Of a DNA stretch of 64,000 nucleotides, positions 37,945-48,612 are shown in pieces. Location of the stretch: positions 62,001 to 126,000 of the forward strand of contig NZ_FOLL01000011.1 in the NCBI RefSeq assembly GCF_900112315.1. The letters are read 5' to 3'. The translations under genes and the position numbers were made by a program. Numbering within the stretch: the stretch's first letter is position 1; every line of letters starts with the position of its first letter. The stretch comes from Parapedobacter composti (lineage in GTDB: Bacteria; Bacteroidota; Bacteroidia; Sphingobacteriales; Sphingobacteriaceae). The notes under the pieces are model-generated. The model was not told where the DNA came from. It saw nothing but the letters and a program-made list of their open reading frames with translations, and made no database searches.

Positions 37945-38265
37945 ATGCTGATTACGACAACACCTCAGGTTGAAGGGAAAAAGATTACCCGGTACATCGG
38001 ACTGGTAAGCGGCGAAACGATTATTGGCGCCAATTTCTTCAGGGATATCTTTGCCGGCTTACGGGATATTGTAGGGGGGCGCTCAGGTTCCTATGAAAAG
38101 GTCCTGCGTGAAGCCAAAGAAACAGCGGTCTATGAGATGCAGCAGTATGCAGCCTCGTTGGGAGCCAACGCCGTAGTCGGGGTGGATCTCGATTATGAAA
38201 CGGTAGGCAGCGGTGGCAGTATGCTGATGGTAACTGCCAGCGGCACCGCGGTAGTCATTGAGTAA
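37945..38265 (+). CDS. YbjQ/UPF0145 family protein
   Basis: 106 residues, the family length. It has [20 protein letters not shown] and [18 protein letters not shown], characteristic of YbjQ-like proteins, which form cytosolic rings of unknown role. It starts 41 bp after the barrel protein and is convergent with the gene at 38347. Confidence 0.9.
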   Translation: MLITTTPQVEGKKITRYIGLVSGETIIGANFFRDIFAGLRDIVGGRSGSYEKVLREAKETAVYEMQQYAASLGANAVVGVDLDYETVGSGGSMLMVTASGTAVVIE

Positions 38266-38346
38266 CAGGTTTAAAAGCACTCGTTCCTTACCCGAACGCC
38301 CAAATGTTCAAACCGGTTCCGGAGCGCCAGCCAAGCGGCCCAAATA

Positions 38347-39768
38347 TCAATATACCTTTTTAAACCATACGTTTCTTGCGCGATCGACCGTGACATACAG
38401 CCCTGTCACGTGGCCATTATCATCACGTGCGAACCGGATGCTACCTAACCCCCGGCCTATGAAATGGTCTGGCCCAGTGGGTATCAGCGTGTGTTTGCGC
38501 GTATGTGGAAATTTAGTGGCCTGCAGTCGATCTCCAGCCATGTTGATGGTAAGCCTGCCGTCTGCTGCTTCACTGGTATACTGTCCCGAGAAATCCTTCA
38601 ATAAGTCGGGATCGGGTTGGTAAGACGGCTGGTCATCCTGGCCGTCGGACTGGGCTGCTGTGGTAGCACCGTCGCTTGTATCGTCGCCGACAAACACGGC
38701 CGCCAGTCCCCTGCCGGTGGCTGTTGTTTTTGCACCGGCATCGTTGCTGAGGTATACGATAGAAAGGTCTTCGCCGGGAAAATAGGAGAGCCAGGCGCGG
38801 TAACCCGCGGTTGCTCCGCTGTGGTGTACAACACGTTTAGTGCCTTGATCGCCAATGCGCACCCCGCCAGCGTAGTCAATGGTATCGCCATTGTTAAGGA
38901 TGCCGCGCGCTGTGCGCAAAGCTAGCAGCGACTCGTCGAAGTGAGCACGACCCCAGCTGGTGTTCCAGCGGTCAAGATCGCGCGTGGTCGTCAGCAATGC
39001 TGCATGTCCATAGGTGTTTTCGAACGGCATATCCATGAGGTATGCACCGCTTCCTTGTTGGTAGCCGATGGCCCTGCCGGGAACTATCTCCCTGAAGTCA
39101 GTGCGCCATAAGGTTTGTGTCATTCCCAGCGGCTTGAAAAACCGCTCTTCGGTGAAGGCCGCCAAGGATTGCCCCGACACCCGCTCCAAGAGGATGGTAA
39201 GCAGCGTGTAGTTGGAGTTGCTGTACAGGTACTCTTCGCCCGGCGGGTGATTGAGATCGGGTTGGCGAACGATGTAGTCGAGGGCGATATCATTGGTATA
39301 CACGCGGCTGCCCCGCGGCCAACCACCGATGGCTGCTATGGATCCCCAATCCTTTAGTCCGCTGGTGTGATTCAATAGATGCCGGATGGTGATCGGCTGG
39401 CCGTAGTCGGGTAATTCCGGAATATATTTTCTCACTTCGTCGTCAAGTGATACCTTCCCCTCATGAGCCAGTAGCAGCACGGCTGTGGCGGTAAATTGTT
39501 TCGAAACGGAGCCGGCCTCAAACCGGGTGCTGTCGGTTACCGGTATCCCGTGTTCCAGGTCGGCCATCCCGAAATGACGATGGTAGATGATTTCACCCCG
39601 CCTGCTGATGGTCACGGAAGCTCCCGGTGTACGGGTATTGTGGTGCGCAAAGTAGGCATCTAGCTTCGCCACCGTATCGGTTGCCAGCGGTTGTGCGAGT
39701 ATGGCCATGCAGATGGTCTGAAGGGCAATGGCCAATGCTATCCCTATTGAATAAAAAGTTCGGTTCAT
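38347..39768 (-). CDS. Beta-lactamase-fold serine hydrolase, secreted
   Basis: 473 residues with a signal peptide (to about 26). SxxK is seen as GSVSK, YxN as YSN in YLYSNSNYTLL, and HxG as HSG in VVHHSGATAGYRAW. An extra C-terminal domain of about 100 residues (from about 370, after a linker rich in Asp and Gln) is lipocalin-like, as in some D-amino-acid peptidases and esterases. It is the last gene of a minus-strand locus with a dipeptide epimerase and a second serine hydrolase, so peptide or cell-wall-peptide cleavage is a reasonable guess. Confidence 0.88.
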   Translation of the reverse strand: MNRTFYSIGIALAIALQTICMAILAQPLATDTVAKLDAYFAHHNTRTPGASVTISRRGEIIYHRHFGMADLEHGIPVTDSTRFEAGSVSKQFTATAVLLLAHEGKVSLDDEVRKYIPELPDYGQPITIRHLLNHTSGLKDWGSIAAIGGWPRGSRVYTNDIALDYIVRQPDLNHPPGEEYLYSNSNYTLLTILLERVSGQSLAAFTEERFFKPLGMTQTLWRTDFREIVPGRAIGYQQGSGAYLMDMPFENTYGHAALLTTTRDLDRWNTSWGRAHFDESLLALRTARGILNNGDTIDYAGGVRIGDQGTKRVVHHSGATAGYRAWLSYFPGEDLSIVYLSNDAGAKTTATGRGLAAVFVGDDTSDGATTAAQSDGQDDQPSYQPDPDLLKDFSGQYTSEAADGRLTINMAGDRLQATKFPHTRKHTLIPTGPDHFIGRGLGSIRFARDDNGHVTGLYVTVDRARNVWFKKVY

Positions 39769-39797
39769 TTTGAGTATGTGGTTTAATTGAGTTTACT

Positions 39798-40844
39798 TTA
39801 GTATATGTTAACAGTTTCCAAGGCCTCCCAGTTGGCGGGTTCCAGGCCTATTCCGGGACTGGAGGACAACGTCAGCAGCCCATTGTCTACTACTGTTCCT
39901 GTATAAGGGTCGTTTACCGCATCCAAGTTGCCGTCTAAGTCTATCCAATCGGCCAGCGCACTTAGCTGGGAGGCGGCGGATATGGCACAGCTCGTTTCTG
40001 ACATACAACCCAGCATGACCTTCATGCCGAGCGCTTTTGCGGTAACCGCCATCTTAAAGCCCTCCCGCAGTCCCGTACACTTCATCAGCTTAATGTTAAT
40101 GCCATGGTAAATACCCGATGCTTCTTTCAGGTCGCAAAGCCGCTGCACTCCTTCGTCGCCCACGATAGGAAGCGGGCTACGCGCGCTGAGCCATGCGTTA
40201 GCGGCTTTGTCTTCTTTTGGCATAGGTTGTTCGATGAACACTGCGCCGGCTTCTTCCAGCCAGTGGATGGTATCTAATGCTTCATGGCGATCGGTCCATC
40301 CTTGATTGGCATCGATGAAAAAGGGCTGCGAGCTCACCTGCCGGATGGCATTGATCATCGCCCTGTCGTTTTCCGTACCCAGTTTGATTTTAAGGTACTT
40401 GAAGGAAGTAAATGCTCGGGCGCGGTCGGCCATCTTTTCGGGGCTGTCGATACCGATAGTCATTGAAGTGGGCCGTTGTGCGGCGGTTAATCCGAAATAG
40501 TGGTGTGCTGGTATGCCCAACAGCTTGCCAATAAGGTCATGCAGGGCGATGTCTACAGCAGCTTTGGCTGCCGGATTCCCTGGGGCGATTCCGTCCACAT
40601 ACGAAAGGATACTTTCTGTATCAAACGGATCGCTGAATTGGGAAAGGTTGAGGCGCGACAGGAATTCGTGTGCGGAGGCATGCGATTCGCCGTATAGCGG
40701 AGGCATGGAAGCTTCTCCGTATCCATGTGCACCTTCGTAGCTTAGCCGGATAAGCATCAGTGGGGCCGTACTTCTCGATCCACGGGCTATCCTGAATACG
40801 TGCTTCAACTGTAGTGTATAGGGTTTGAAAGCTAATGTTAGCAT
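39798..40844 (-). CDS. Dipeptide epimerase (L-Ala-D/L-Glu epimerase-like, enolase superfamily)
   Basis: 348 residues from ATG 40844, chosen because it lies just past the upstream gene's stop; upstream in-frame ATGs fall inside or at that gene. Enolase-superfamily residues are in place: KxK in KIKLG, metal Asp in FFIDANQGW, Glu in VFIEQPMPKE, Asp in IVGDEGV, and Lys in INIKLMKCTG. This pattern is that of dipeptide epimerases, which convert L-Ala-D-Glu from cell-wall peptides to L-Ala-L-Glu. It lies between two beta-lactamase-fold hydrolases in a SusCD locus. Confidence 0.9.
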   Translation of the reverse strand: MLTLAFKPYTLQLKHVFRIARGSRSTAPLMLIRLSYEGAHGYGEASMPPLYGESHASAHEFLSRLNLSQFSDPFDTESILSYVDGIAPGNPAAKAAVDIALHDLIGKLLGIPAHHYFGLTAAQRPTSMTIGIDSPEKMADRARAFTSFKYLKIKLGTENDRAMINAIRQVSSQPFFIDANQGWTDRHEALDTIHWLEEAGAVFIEQPMPKEDKAANAWLSARSPLPIVGDEGVQRLCDLKEASGIYHGINIKLMKCTGLREGFKMAVTAKALGMKVMLGCMSETSCAISAASQLSALADWIDLDGNLDAVNDPYTGTVVDNGLLTLSSSPGIGLEPANWEALETVNIY

Positions 40845-40854
40845 ATGGTTTAAT

Positions 40855-41964
40855 CTAAAATAAGTCATTGTCCGGCCATGTGACCGGTGCATTGATGATA
40901 TTATTCAATAAAGCATCTAATTGGGTGGCATTGTTGTTTACCAAGATAGCGGCGATCATCCCTGTTCCGGTACGTACGAAATGGCTGCGGCTTCCGGAAA
41001 AGGATCCCCCGTGATACCAAGTGCTCCCTTGTACCATGAATCCCAATGCGTAACCGGTGTGACTAAACGGCGGGCTCGTCATCGTTTGTATGGTGCTGCT
41101 CTGAAGAATGTCCGGTACAGACGGGAAGCCATCAACATGGACAAACAATCTCGTCAAATCCGTCGCTGTTGCGATCCAGCCGCCATTGGCATCCCGCCGA
41201 GCGAAATTTTGTGTATAGGCCGAGGCCTGGTGATACCGCGACTCGTTAGGTTTCCGGTCGCTGAGTGTATTGCCGCCTATCTCCATGCTGGTGATGCCCA
41301 ACGGTTCCAGTATTTCATCCTTCACAAACTGTTCGTACGGTTTCTGGCTAATTTTTTCGATGACTCGGCCAAGGATCATGAATCCAACATTGGAGTAAGC
41401 ATAACTGGTGCCCGGCGGCGAACTCAGCGGCACATTATCGATGATATATGAAATCAACTGCGGCGCATCCAGTTCATTTCGCATACCGGTGGGGTCATTA
41501 CTTGTATTGCCCCACCCGCCTACGTGATGCGAAAGGCAGTGCTTGACGGTCAGGTCGGTAATGTAGCTCCGATAAGGTCTGACCGAACCGAAGTCGTCAC
41601 CCAGGATGCCATCGGTGCCGAAGATTTTATCGTCAAGTCCAAGCTTACCCGCTTCATACAGTTTCATGATTGCAATGGCCGTCACGCTCTTGGAGATACT
41701 GGATATGCGTGAGCGCGTGTCAGTGGTCATCCGTTCGGCGGTTTCCCTATCGGCAAAACCATACGCTTTGGCATACACCAGCTTCCCGTCTTTTGACACG
41801 GCCAAAGTTGCGCCCGGTACCGCATGCTGGCTCATGTAGCGGTATACCAGGTCATCTACTTTCTCCATGTCGGTCTGTTCGGGCGGTGCAGCGGGGCCAT
41901 CGTCACTTTTCGAACATCCGCAGATGAATGCCACCGTAAGCACGGTGAACAATCTCATTTTCAT
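40855..41964 (-). CDS. Beta-lactamase-fold serine hydrolase, lipoprotein
   Basis: 369 residues from ATG 41964; ATG 41982 would add six residues with two acidic ones before the signal. Lipobox ICGC gives an anchored Cys near residue 17. SxxK is SISK in SRISSISKSVTA, YxN is YSN in YAYSNVGFM, and the late motif is HTG in FSHTGYALGF or HGG in WYHGGSF. The family includes peptidases and esterases acting on D-amino-acid or ester bonds. It is 10 bp before the epimerase. Confidence 0.88.
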   Translation of the reverse strand: MKMRLFTVLTVAFICGCSKSDDGPAAPPEQTDMEKVDDLVYRYMSQHAVPGATLAVSKDGKLVYAKAYGFADRETAERMTTDTRSRISSISKSVTAIAIMKLYEAGKLGLDDKIFGTDGILGDDFGSVRPYRSYITDLTVKHCLSHHVGGWGNTSNDPTGMRNELDAPQLISYIIDNVPLSSPPGTSYAYSNVGFMILGRVIEKISQKPYEQFVKDEILEPLGITSMEIGGNTLSDRKPNESRYHQASAYTQNFARRDANGGWIATATDLTRLFVHVDGFPSVPDILQSSTIQTMTSPPFSHTGYALGFMVQGSTWYHGGSFSGSRSHFVRTGTGMIAAILVNNNATQLDALLNNIINAPVTWPDNDLF

Positions 41965-41992
41965 TAGCTCTTTGATATCCATGTTTTTTAGT

Positions 41993-43534
41993 TTATTCAG
42001 GCCAAAACTCGTTGACGTTCAGTGGTCGGTTTCCCAGTTCCCCTTCGAAGTATACTTCCGGGTCGGCCACGCTGGTGAAGCGCACGCGGTCACCTGAACG
42101 GCTCATCGTAAACTGTTCTGCCATAAGGAAGTTATCCATAATATGCGGAGCCCGTGTTGCGCTGCCATTGCCATCTTGGAAGATAAATTCAAAAGACTGT
42201 ACCGTACCGTCGGTATCCACACGGAACTGGCAGCGGACCTGTCCGATGAACCGTCCACCCGCGGCCGAAAGGTAGAATGTGGCAAAGCGTACATCCTGGA
42301 AATTAAAAGCCGGGTTGAAATAGAGCATGAGCTGATGCAACTGCCTCCCTTGTAAACCGGCAATATGGGTTTTGCCTTCCTGCCAGCGCGTACGGAAGGC
42401 TGATGACTGTACGGCGTCTTCCGGATCGATCAACAAGGTGGTATAATAGCCTCCCTGCCCGTTATTGAACATGTCATGCACTGATGGTGCTTGGGGCAAT
42501 GGCCTTATTGTTCCGGTAGCATTCAGTGATTCCAACGTGCCAAACAGGAAAGAGGAAGGATCGTCGGTACGAAATAGTCCACCCAACTGACGCCCTTCTG
42601 GGGGTGTGATGGTTCCCGGATCCATCCAATCCACGCGAAAGGTATGTTGCTCAAGGTAATCAGCAAGTATCGGTGCGAAATTAGCGCGCTGTGTATTGCC
42701 ATTTCCATTGGCTTCCTGAAATTCCAACTTGCCCTCTCCCTGTGCATTAAGCACCATTTTATAAGTCCAGATGGCTACCGGTCCGGCCGTCAGGCTATTT
42801 CCGCCGCCGCCATAGTATTGGGCCACCACCCGGACGATGTCCTGTGTATCGAAATAGAGGTACATGTTCTGTAACCTTCGAGTGCCGTCGGCAAAAGCTG
42901 CGAGGTTGGCTGCAGACTGTGCTAATCGGTTTTGGATGTCACTGGGTAGGGCAAGGTTCAGCGGGTCCAGGTAGATGCTGTTGAAGAAGCTTTCCGGTCC
43001 GAGTTGCTCATGCAGGGGATGGGATTCGCTGGGCGGACCGGTGAGCGAGATGGTCAAACCCAGTTGTTTGTAGTTTTCGCTTACCCGGACCACATCGCTA
43101 CCCACTAATTCCAGCACTACGGTATCCGCGCCGGGCGCTGACGGAAAGTCGAGCACCTCAATAGCTACCGAACCGGTGGTTTGGTTAGCACCGATGGTAA
43201 AGGTACCGGCATCGGCCAAGCGGAAATGTACCCCTTCAATAGCGGTTGTTTCTTCGGCCACCACCCGGTAACGTACTTCCTGATCTGTGTCCTTGGGGCG
43301 TCCGATTAGGTTTACTTGATAAGTATGTATGCCGCTTCCTTTGGCCAGTGGCCCCAATATGGGGTAGGGCTTCCCGGGTGCCCGGCTCTCCCAGGTTGCG
43401 GCGTCAAACTCGACCATGAAGTCGGTAAACAGGTATTCTTCTTTAAAATCTTTGAAGCAGCCCGAAAGGAGGCTCATCATTCCGAGAAGGAAGATGTTGC
43501 GCAGGCTGTTTATCATATATTTTGATGTACTCAT
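41993..43534 (-). CDS. Surface lipoprotein of the SusCD locus (DUF4843-like)
   Basis: 513 residues from ATG 43534, 16 bp after the SusD stop; an earlier in-frame start at 43561 would overlap SusD. The signal peptide ends in LLSGC. The N-terminal 130 residues resemble the DUF4843/Calx-beta-like domain often found in accessory lipoproteins next to SusD (EVRYRVVAEETTAIEGVHFR). The rest is beta-rich without a clear family. It probably helps bind substrate at the cell surface. Confidence 0.7.
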   Translation of the reverse strand: MSTSKYMINSLRNIFLLGMMSLLSGCFKDFKEEYLFTDFMVEFDAATWESRAPGKPYPILGPLAKGSGIHTYQVNLIGRPKDTDQEVRYRVVAEETTAIEGVHFRLADAGTFTIGANQTTGSVAIEVLDFPSAPGADTVVLELVGSDVVRVSENYKQLGLTISLTGPPSESHPLHEQLGPESFFNSIYLDPLNLALPSDIQNRLAQSAANLAAFADGTRRLQNMYLYFDTQDIVRVVAQYYGGGGNSLTAGPVAIWTYKMVLNAQGEGKLEFQEANGNGNTQRANFAPILADYLEQHTFRVDWMDPGTITPPEGRQLGGLFRTDDPSSFLFGTLESLNATGTIRPLPQAPSVHDMFNNGQGGYYTTLLIDPEDAVQSSAFRTRWQEGKTHIAGLQGRQLHQLMLYFNPAFNFQDVRFATFYLSAAGGRFIGQVRCQFRVDTDGTVQSFEFIFQDGNGSATRAPHIMDNFLMAEQFTMSRSGDRVRFTSVADPEVYFEGELGNRPLNVNEFWPE

Positions 43535-43550
43535 TGCTTTAATGCGTGTG

Positions 43551-44990
43551 TTAGTATCCAAAATTTTGTTTCAGGTTTGTGTTGAGCAGCGTTTCCTGTA
43601 TAGGAAGGGGCGGCAGTATGCGCGATTCTTCGAACCGTACATTGCCGATGGGTTTGATGATGTCCAGCCCTTGGCGTTTAAGGTCGAAAAACCGGTGGCC
43701 CTCAAAGGCGAGTTCCAACCTGCGCTGCAGTAAGATTTCATCCAGCAGGGCTTGGCCAGTGAGGCCGTCATCCACGGGATCCAGTCCTGCCCGTTCGCGG
43801 ATACGGTTGAGGTCCTGGCGCGCCAGTTCCTCTTGGTCATCATGGGCGTAAGCTTCTGCACGATTAAGGATTACCTCGCTGACGCGGATGACCGGTGTAT
43901 TGTCGTGGTTGGTGCCGCTTCTGCTGAGGAATTTGGTGATTTCCGTGCGGTTGGCATTCCGGCCCACACCATTGATAAACAATTGCCTCCGCACGTCGTC
44001 GTTTGTATACAAACTGTACAGGGCAGGAGCTACAACCACATTGCCCCTGTTGGAAAAGGACGTTGAGGAGAGGGAAATGCGCGATGTAAACGTGGCGCGG
44101 AGTGAGGTGTTTACCGGGTTTTCATGGTCACCTACATGGAAGACAATCTCGAAAATCGATTCCGGCAGCTTCATCTGGCGCCATCCCGCAATGTAAGCGG
44201 CGTGAGCCATGAATTTATCGCCTGTGGTGCTCAGCGCGTTCGTGGCCGTGGTGATGACGCGTTCGTAGTCTTCATTATAAAGCGCAACCCGTGAAAATAG
44301 CGCTAGCGCCGCTTCAGCCGAGGCATAGTATTCCGGGTTGCTGGCATTGACGGTTTTCCCTTGCAGCAATTGCGATGCGGCTTCAAGGTCGTTATAGATA
44401 AGTTCATATATGGCATCCACGGTTGCCCGTTCAGGGTAGGTCACTTGGTCGGCGCCCAAGACGGGATCCGTCATCAACGGCACGCTGCCGTAATTGATTT
44501 CGTCTACGCTTGCTTTGGGGTCGTACCCGTAGATTCTGGATAGGTTATGGTAGTAAAGTGCGCGCAGGAAGTGGGCTTGGCCCGCAATGGTTTCGGCAAA
44601 TTCCGCAGATACGCCTGCGGGAGGGGTACTGAGTACGTCAAGAATGTTATTGATTTCGTTGATGGCCGAATAGCTGCTTCCCCAAATGTTCATGTGCGCG
44701 CCCGGCTGGTTTCGGAACTGCCCGTAAAGTTCCGTCGGATTGTTCGTATGGTCTGTATTGTCTGCCAGCAGCTCGGGAATAGCTATCAGGTCGCGGCCAT
44801 ATTGGCTTGGCTGGCGCAGGTAGGCGTATACTGAATTCAGCGCTGCTGTGATAGCTTCGGGGCTTTCCAGGGCAATGCTTGAGTCGATAGATTGTTTAGG
44901 GTTCACGTCCAGTATCTTATTACAGGCCGATATCCATACTGCCATGGTCAAGATACAGCTTATTATCGTTTTGGGATATGTCTTCATCAT
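43551..44990 (-). CDS. RagB/SusD family outer-membrane lipoprotein
   Basis: 479 residues. Lipobox ISAC places the Cys near residue 23. SusD traits are the helical TPR-like core (GQAHFLRALYYHNLSRIYGY) and the C-terminal RVSEVILNRAEAYAHDDQEE with LPIQETLLNTN near the end. It sits directly after the SusC gene (23-bp gap), so the two should form the uptake complex. Confidence 0.95.
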   Translation of the reverse strand: MMKTYPKTIISCILTMAVWISACNKILDVNPKQSIDSSIALESPEAITAALNSVYAYLRQPSQYGRDLIAIPELLADNTDHTNNPTELYGQFRNQPGAHMNIWGSSYSAINEINNILDVLSTPPAGVSAEFAETIAGQAHFLRALYYHNLSRIYGYDPKASVDEINYGSVPLMTDPVLGADQVTYPERATVDAIYELIYNDLEAASQLLQGKTVNASNPEYYASAEAALALFSRVALYNEDYERVITTATNALSTTGDKFMAHAAYIAGWRQMKLPESIFEIVFHVGDHENPVNTSLRATFTSRISLSSTSFSNRGNVVVAPALYSLYTNDDVRRQLFINGVGRNANRTEITKFLSRSGTNHDNTPVIRVSEVILNRAEAYAHDDQEELARQDLNRIRERAGLDPVDDGLTGQALLDEILLQRRLELAFEGHRFFDLKRQGLDIIKPIGNVRFEESRILPPLPIQETLLNTNLKQNFGY

Positions 44991-45013
44991 TAATCGTTTT
45001 TATGCTACGTTCT

Positions 45014-48000
45014 TTAAAACCCGATTTGGATACCTGCCGTTAAACTCATCGTTTGGGGCACAATTCCCTGGTTATTTTCCACGCGGCCATCCACCGCAAA
45101 CTCCGGGTCATAGCCTACCCATTTGGTCCACGTATGGAGGTTTACCGCAGTGAGATATATTCGGGCATTCGATACGTTGATTTTTTGGAGCAGAGCAGGC
45201 TGGAACCGGTAGGCCAAGGTCACGTCCCGTAGTCGGATGAATGATGCATCCTGGAGGAAGAGGGATGAGGCATAACTCCTGGTAGCCGAATTGCGTTCGG
45301 CACCACCCGCTACCGGGCGGGCTACGTAGGTGACCTGTCCTGGTGCGGTCCACCGGTCTTCAAACAGCTCGCGAAGCGTGTTCCGGCCGGGATTGCTCAT
45401 CACGTTATACCACACCTGGTACATCGTATTTGCCATATAGCGGCCCATGTCAAAATGGAAGAGCGCACTGAATTCAAACCCTTTATAGGAAAACGTGTTC
45501 GAGAATCCGCCGAAATAGTCAGATTGCCATCCCTCTTTGGTGGGGACATTATCTTCGGCTGTCGGTAGATACGTGATGTTACCGTCCTTATCGTACCACA
45601 TGGAACGCCCATTGGCGCTATTAACGCCTGCAAACTGCGGTCGGTACCAGATTTTTAGCGGATGCCCAACCCGTATGGTGTTGCCAATGGCGCTCAGTCC
45701 GTCATAAAGTTCTTTCACTTCATTATGCAGGAATGAGATATTGAAGTTGGATCGCCAGGTGAAGTCGCCTGCCAACACATTAACGCTGTTCAGCTCCAGC
45801 TCCAGCCCTTTGTTAACCACGCGCCCGAGGTTGTCATCGACGTTGCTGAAACCGCTGGTCTGGGGAAGCGGCCTGTTAAGCAGTAGGTGTTGGCTGGTCC
45901 GGTGGAATACTTCTACCGTGCCGAAGAGGCGGTTGTCGATGAAGCCGAAGTCGACCCCTACATTAGCAGACGCGTTCCGCTCCCAACCCAGGTAAGGATT
46001 GGCAAGGGTCTGCAGGCGTAGTGCCGCCGCCTCGTTGTATCGTGTGCCGCCCTGGTAGAACCCACGCGAAGATACGTTGTTGATCTGGTCGTTGCCTACA
46101 ACGCCATAGCCAGCACGGAGCTTGATCTGATCCACCCATGCTGTTCTTTTCAGAAAGTCTTCCTGCGCTATATCCCACCCGGCAGATATACCGGGGAAGA
46201 ATCCAAAGCGGTTGTTGACGCCGAACCGCGAAGATCCATCATACCTGGCAACGGCCGACACGAACAACTTGTTCTTGTAATCATAGTTTACCTGTCCGAA
46301 AAAGCCCATCCTTCGGTTGCCGCTCCATGAACCCGTCACCGCGTAGGGTTCTGCCGCCGACTGGTTGGTGCGGAACTGGTATGTCGGGAAGTTATTGGCG
46401 CGGGCCGACTCGTATTCCCTGACGTCGCTGCGGTACTCTGCCCCCAATAACGCGCTGATGGTATGGTTGGATGCAAACGTCTCGCGATAGTTCAGTGTTT
46501 GGTTCGTGCTGAAATTCACATTTTCCGTGTTATCGTCAATCAGGTAGCCGTTCCACGGAGCACCGTTCGGTGTGCGTGGATCCCGGTAATAATCTGCCCG
46601 GATGAAACGGTAATCGATGCCATAGAATGACTTAAAGGTCAGGTTTTCCAATAGTTTATAGGAAGCGCTGAAATTACCGATGAGCGCGCGCTGGCGCACG
46701 ATGTTGTCGTCTACTGTGGCGGCTTGGATGGGGTTGAAGCCGGTGCCGGGCATGCCATCATAAGCGTTGAAGCTGCCGTCTGGGTTGTAGATTGGTACTG
46801 TAGGCGGCATGTATGACGCGGTATACTGAGGAGAGGCGGAACCGGTGGTATTGCCTTGGGAGCCGGTATTGCCGTTTTGGGTGATGAAACTCAGGTTTAC
46901 ACCTCCCTCCATACTCAGCCGCGGAGTAACCTCTTGGTTGAGCCGCATGCGGAAAGTACCGCGCTCAAAGTCGATATTGGTGACATTACCATCGTGTTTG
47001 TTATATGCGCCGGAAAGGTAATACGTCGATCGGTCGCTTCCGCCGGATGCGCTGAACTCGATGTTCCTTACGGCACCTGGTTTAAACGCCTCTCCTTGCC
47101 AGTCGTATGTCGGCAATGCGGCCAATTCCTCGTCCGTCAAGTCGGGGCGTACACCCAAATCGGTCAGTGCCTGTGCCCGAGCTACATCGCGGCTCATCAA
47201 GGGATCATTGTTCATTAGTGCTTCTATACGCAAGGTAATGGCCTCCTGGCTATTAAGCACATCCATGTTTCGGGTTTGCCGCGAGACCCCTTCGTAGTAA
47301 TTTACCGAAAAGTTCGTGCGACCTGCTTGTCCTTTTTTGGTAGTGATTAGTACGACGCCATTGGCCGCTTGCGCACCGTATATCGCTGCTGCTGCAGCAT
47401 CTTTCAATATCTCGATGGATTCGATATCATTGGGATTGATATAGGCCATGGCGTTGGTAGACGTCCGCCCGCTGGGCTCATCACTGTTGAGCTGCACCCC
47501 GTCTACGATATACATGGGCTCGGTACCTGCAGTGATTGATCCGATGCCGCGGATGTTTATCCGCACAGCTCCACCCGGTACACCGGTGGCATTCTGGACC
47601 AGTACACCTGCCGCTCGGCCCTGGATGGCGCGGTCAAAAGACTGCACGGGCATGTTTTCGATTTGTTCGCCCTTAACAGAAGCAACCGAGCCCGTGATGC
47701 TGCGCCGCGATTGGGTGTTATAACCCATCACTACCACATCATCCAGCATGGTCATGTCTTCTTGCATTATAACTGGATTAGGTAAACGATCGGCGCGTAT
47801 TTCCTGTTGTTTATAGCCCACTGCAGAAAACTGCAATGTTGCGTCTGGGGAGACTCCCGGAAGTGAAAAGACGCCACTGAGGTTGGTTTGAACCGCAGTT
47901 GTACCACCTACTACCGTGACAGATACGCCGGGGAGTGCCTCGCCCTGTTCATCGACTACCCGGCCGCGCAACTCCTGCTGTTTAGCAGCCAACGGGGAAA

Positions 48001-48406
48001 CCTTGGGCGGTTGGTTAGCTACAGGACGTTGGTTGTTGGTAGACCGGGGCTTGATAACGATTGTGCCCTCTTGGATTTCATGGATAAACGGTACTGTCCG
48101 TAAAATCGCGCGCATCGCCGTTTCCAGATCAGTGTTTTTTAAGGTTACATGTACATTACCTGCCTGTTTAATCAATTCGGTGTTGTACAGAACATGATAA
48201 CCACTCTGCTGTTTCACCATGTTCAGGACGGTTTCGAGCGGCGTATCGGTTACGCGCAGCGAAATTTTCTGCGAGAAAGCAGCCATGCTGGTTTGCATGC
48301 AGAAGACAATGGCTAAAACGGTGCATTTCATACGTAAAAGGGAAGGATTGTAGCGTAGCTTTTTATTAAATGGACGCCAGCGGTTGCCTGAGAACCATAA
48401 TTCCAT
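45014..48406 (-). CDS. SusC/RagA TonB-dependent receptor with STN domain
   Basis: About 1130 residues from ATG 48406. After a long hydrophilic N-terminus and the signal peptide comes a secretin/TonB N-terminal (STN) domain (ISLRVTDTPLETVLNMVKQQ), then a carboxypeptidase-regulatory-like domain (LRGRVVDEQGEALPGVSVTV), the plug (AIQGRAAGVLVQNATGVPGG, MYIVDGVQLNS) and the barrel, which ends GIQIGF. The STN domain is the part that signals to a FecR anti-sigma factor, and a FecR and an ECF sigma gene lie just upstream. Confidence 0.96.
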   Translation of the reverse strand: MELWFSGNRWRPFNKKLRYNPSLLRMKCTVLAIVFCMQTSMAAFSQKISLRVTDTPLETVLNMVKQQSGYHVLYNTELIKQAGNVHVTLKNTDLETAMRAILRTVPFIHEIQEGTIVIKPRSTNNQRPVANQPPKVSPLAAKQQELRGRVVDEQGEALPGVSVTVVGGTTAVQTNLSGVFSLPGVSPDATLQFSAVGYKQQEIRADRLPNPVIMQEDMTMLDDVVVMGYNTQSRRSITGSVASVKGEQIENMPVQSFDRAIQGRAAGVLVQNATGVPGGAVRINIRGIGSITAGTEPMYIVDGVQLNSDEPSGRTSTNAMAYINPNDIESIEILKDAAAAAIYGAQAANGVVLITTKKGQAGRTNFSVNYYEGVSRQTRNMDVLNSQEAITLRIEALMNNDPLMSRDVARAQALTDLGVRPDLTDEELAALPTYDWQGEAFKPGAVRNIEFSASGGSDRSTYYLSGAYNKHDGNVTNIDFERGTFRMRLNQEVTPRLSMEGGVNLSFITQNGNTGSQGNTTGSASPQYTASYMPPTVPIYNPDGSFNAYDGMPGTGFNPIQAATVDDNIVRQRALIGNFSASYKLLENLTFKSFYGIDYRFIRADYYRDPRTPNGAPWNGYLIDDNTENVNFSTNQTLNYRETFASNHTISALLGAEYRSDVREYESARANNFPTYQFRTNQSAAEPYAVTGSWSGNRRMGFFGQVNYDYKNKLFVSAVARYDGSSRFGVNNRFGFFPGISAGWDIAQEDFLKRTAWVDQIKLRAGYGVVGNDQINNVSSRGFYQGGTRYNEAAALRLQTLANPYLGWERNASANVGVDFGFIDNRLFGTVEVFHRTSQHLLLNRPLPQTSGFSNVDDNLGRVVNKGLELELNSVNVLAGDFTWRSNFNISFLHNEVKELYDGLSAIGNTIRVGHPLKIWYRPQFAGVNSANGRSMWYDKDGNITYLPTAEDNVPTKEGWQSDYFGGFSNTFSYKGFEFSALFHFDMGRYMANTMYQVWYNVMSNPGRNTLRELFEDRWTAPGQVTYVARPVAGGAERNSATRSYASSLFLQDASFIRLRDVTLAYRFQPALLQKINVSNARIYLTAVNLHTWTKWVGYDPEFAVDGRVENNQGIVPQTMSLTAGIQIGF

Positions 48407-48612
48407 ACATTTGTAGTTAAGGGTTAAAATTGTGTAGTGACATTTTATCCTGTAGCCGCCGGATGCGCCAACATCCGGCGGCATTTTGTTGCTATACAGC
48501 AGTTACCGTAATACCAGTAGGGGGGTAGCGAGTGCTGATGAATGAGCCGGGCATCTTGAAGGGTAAGAGATTTGTTTTCATGTTGTTAGATTATATAGTT
48601 TAACTGTTCGGA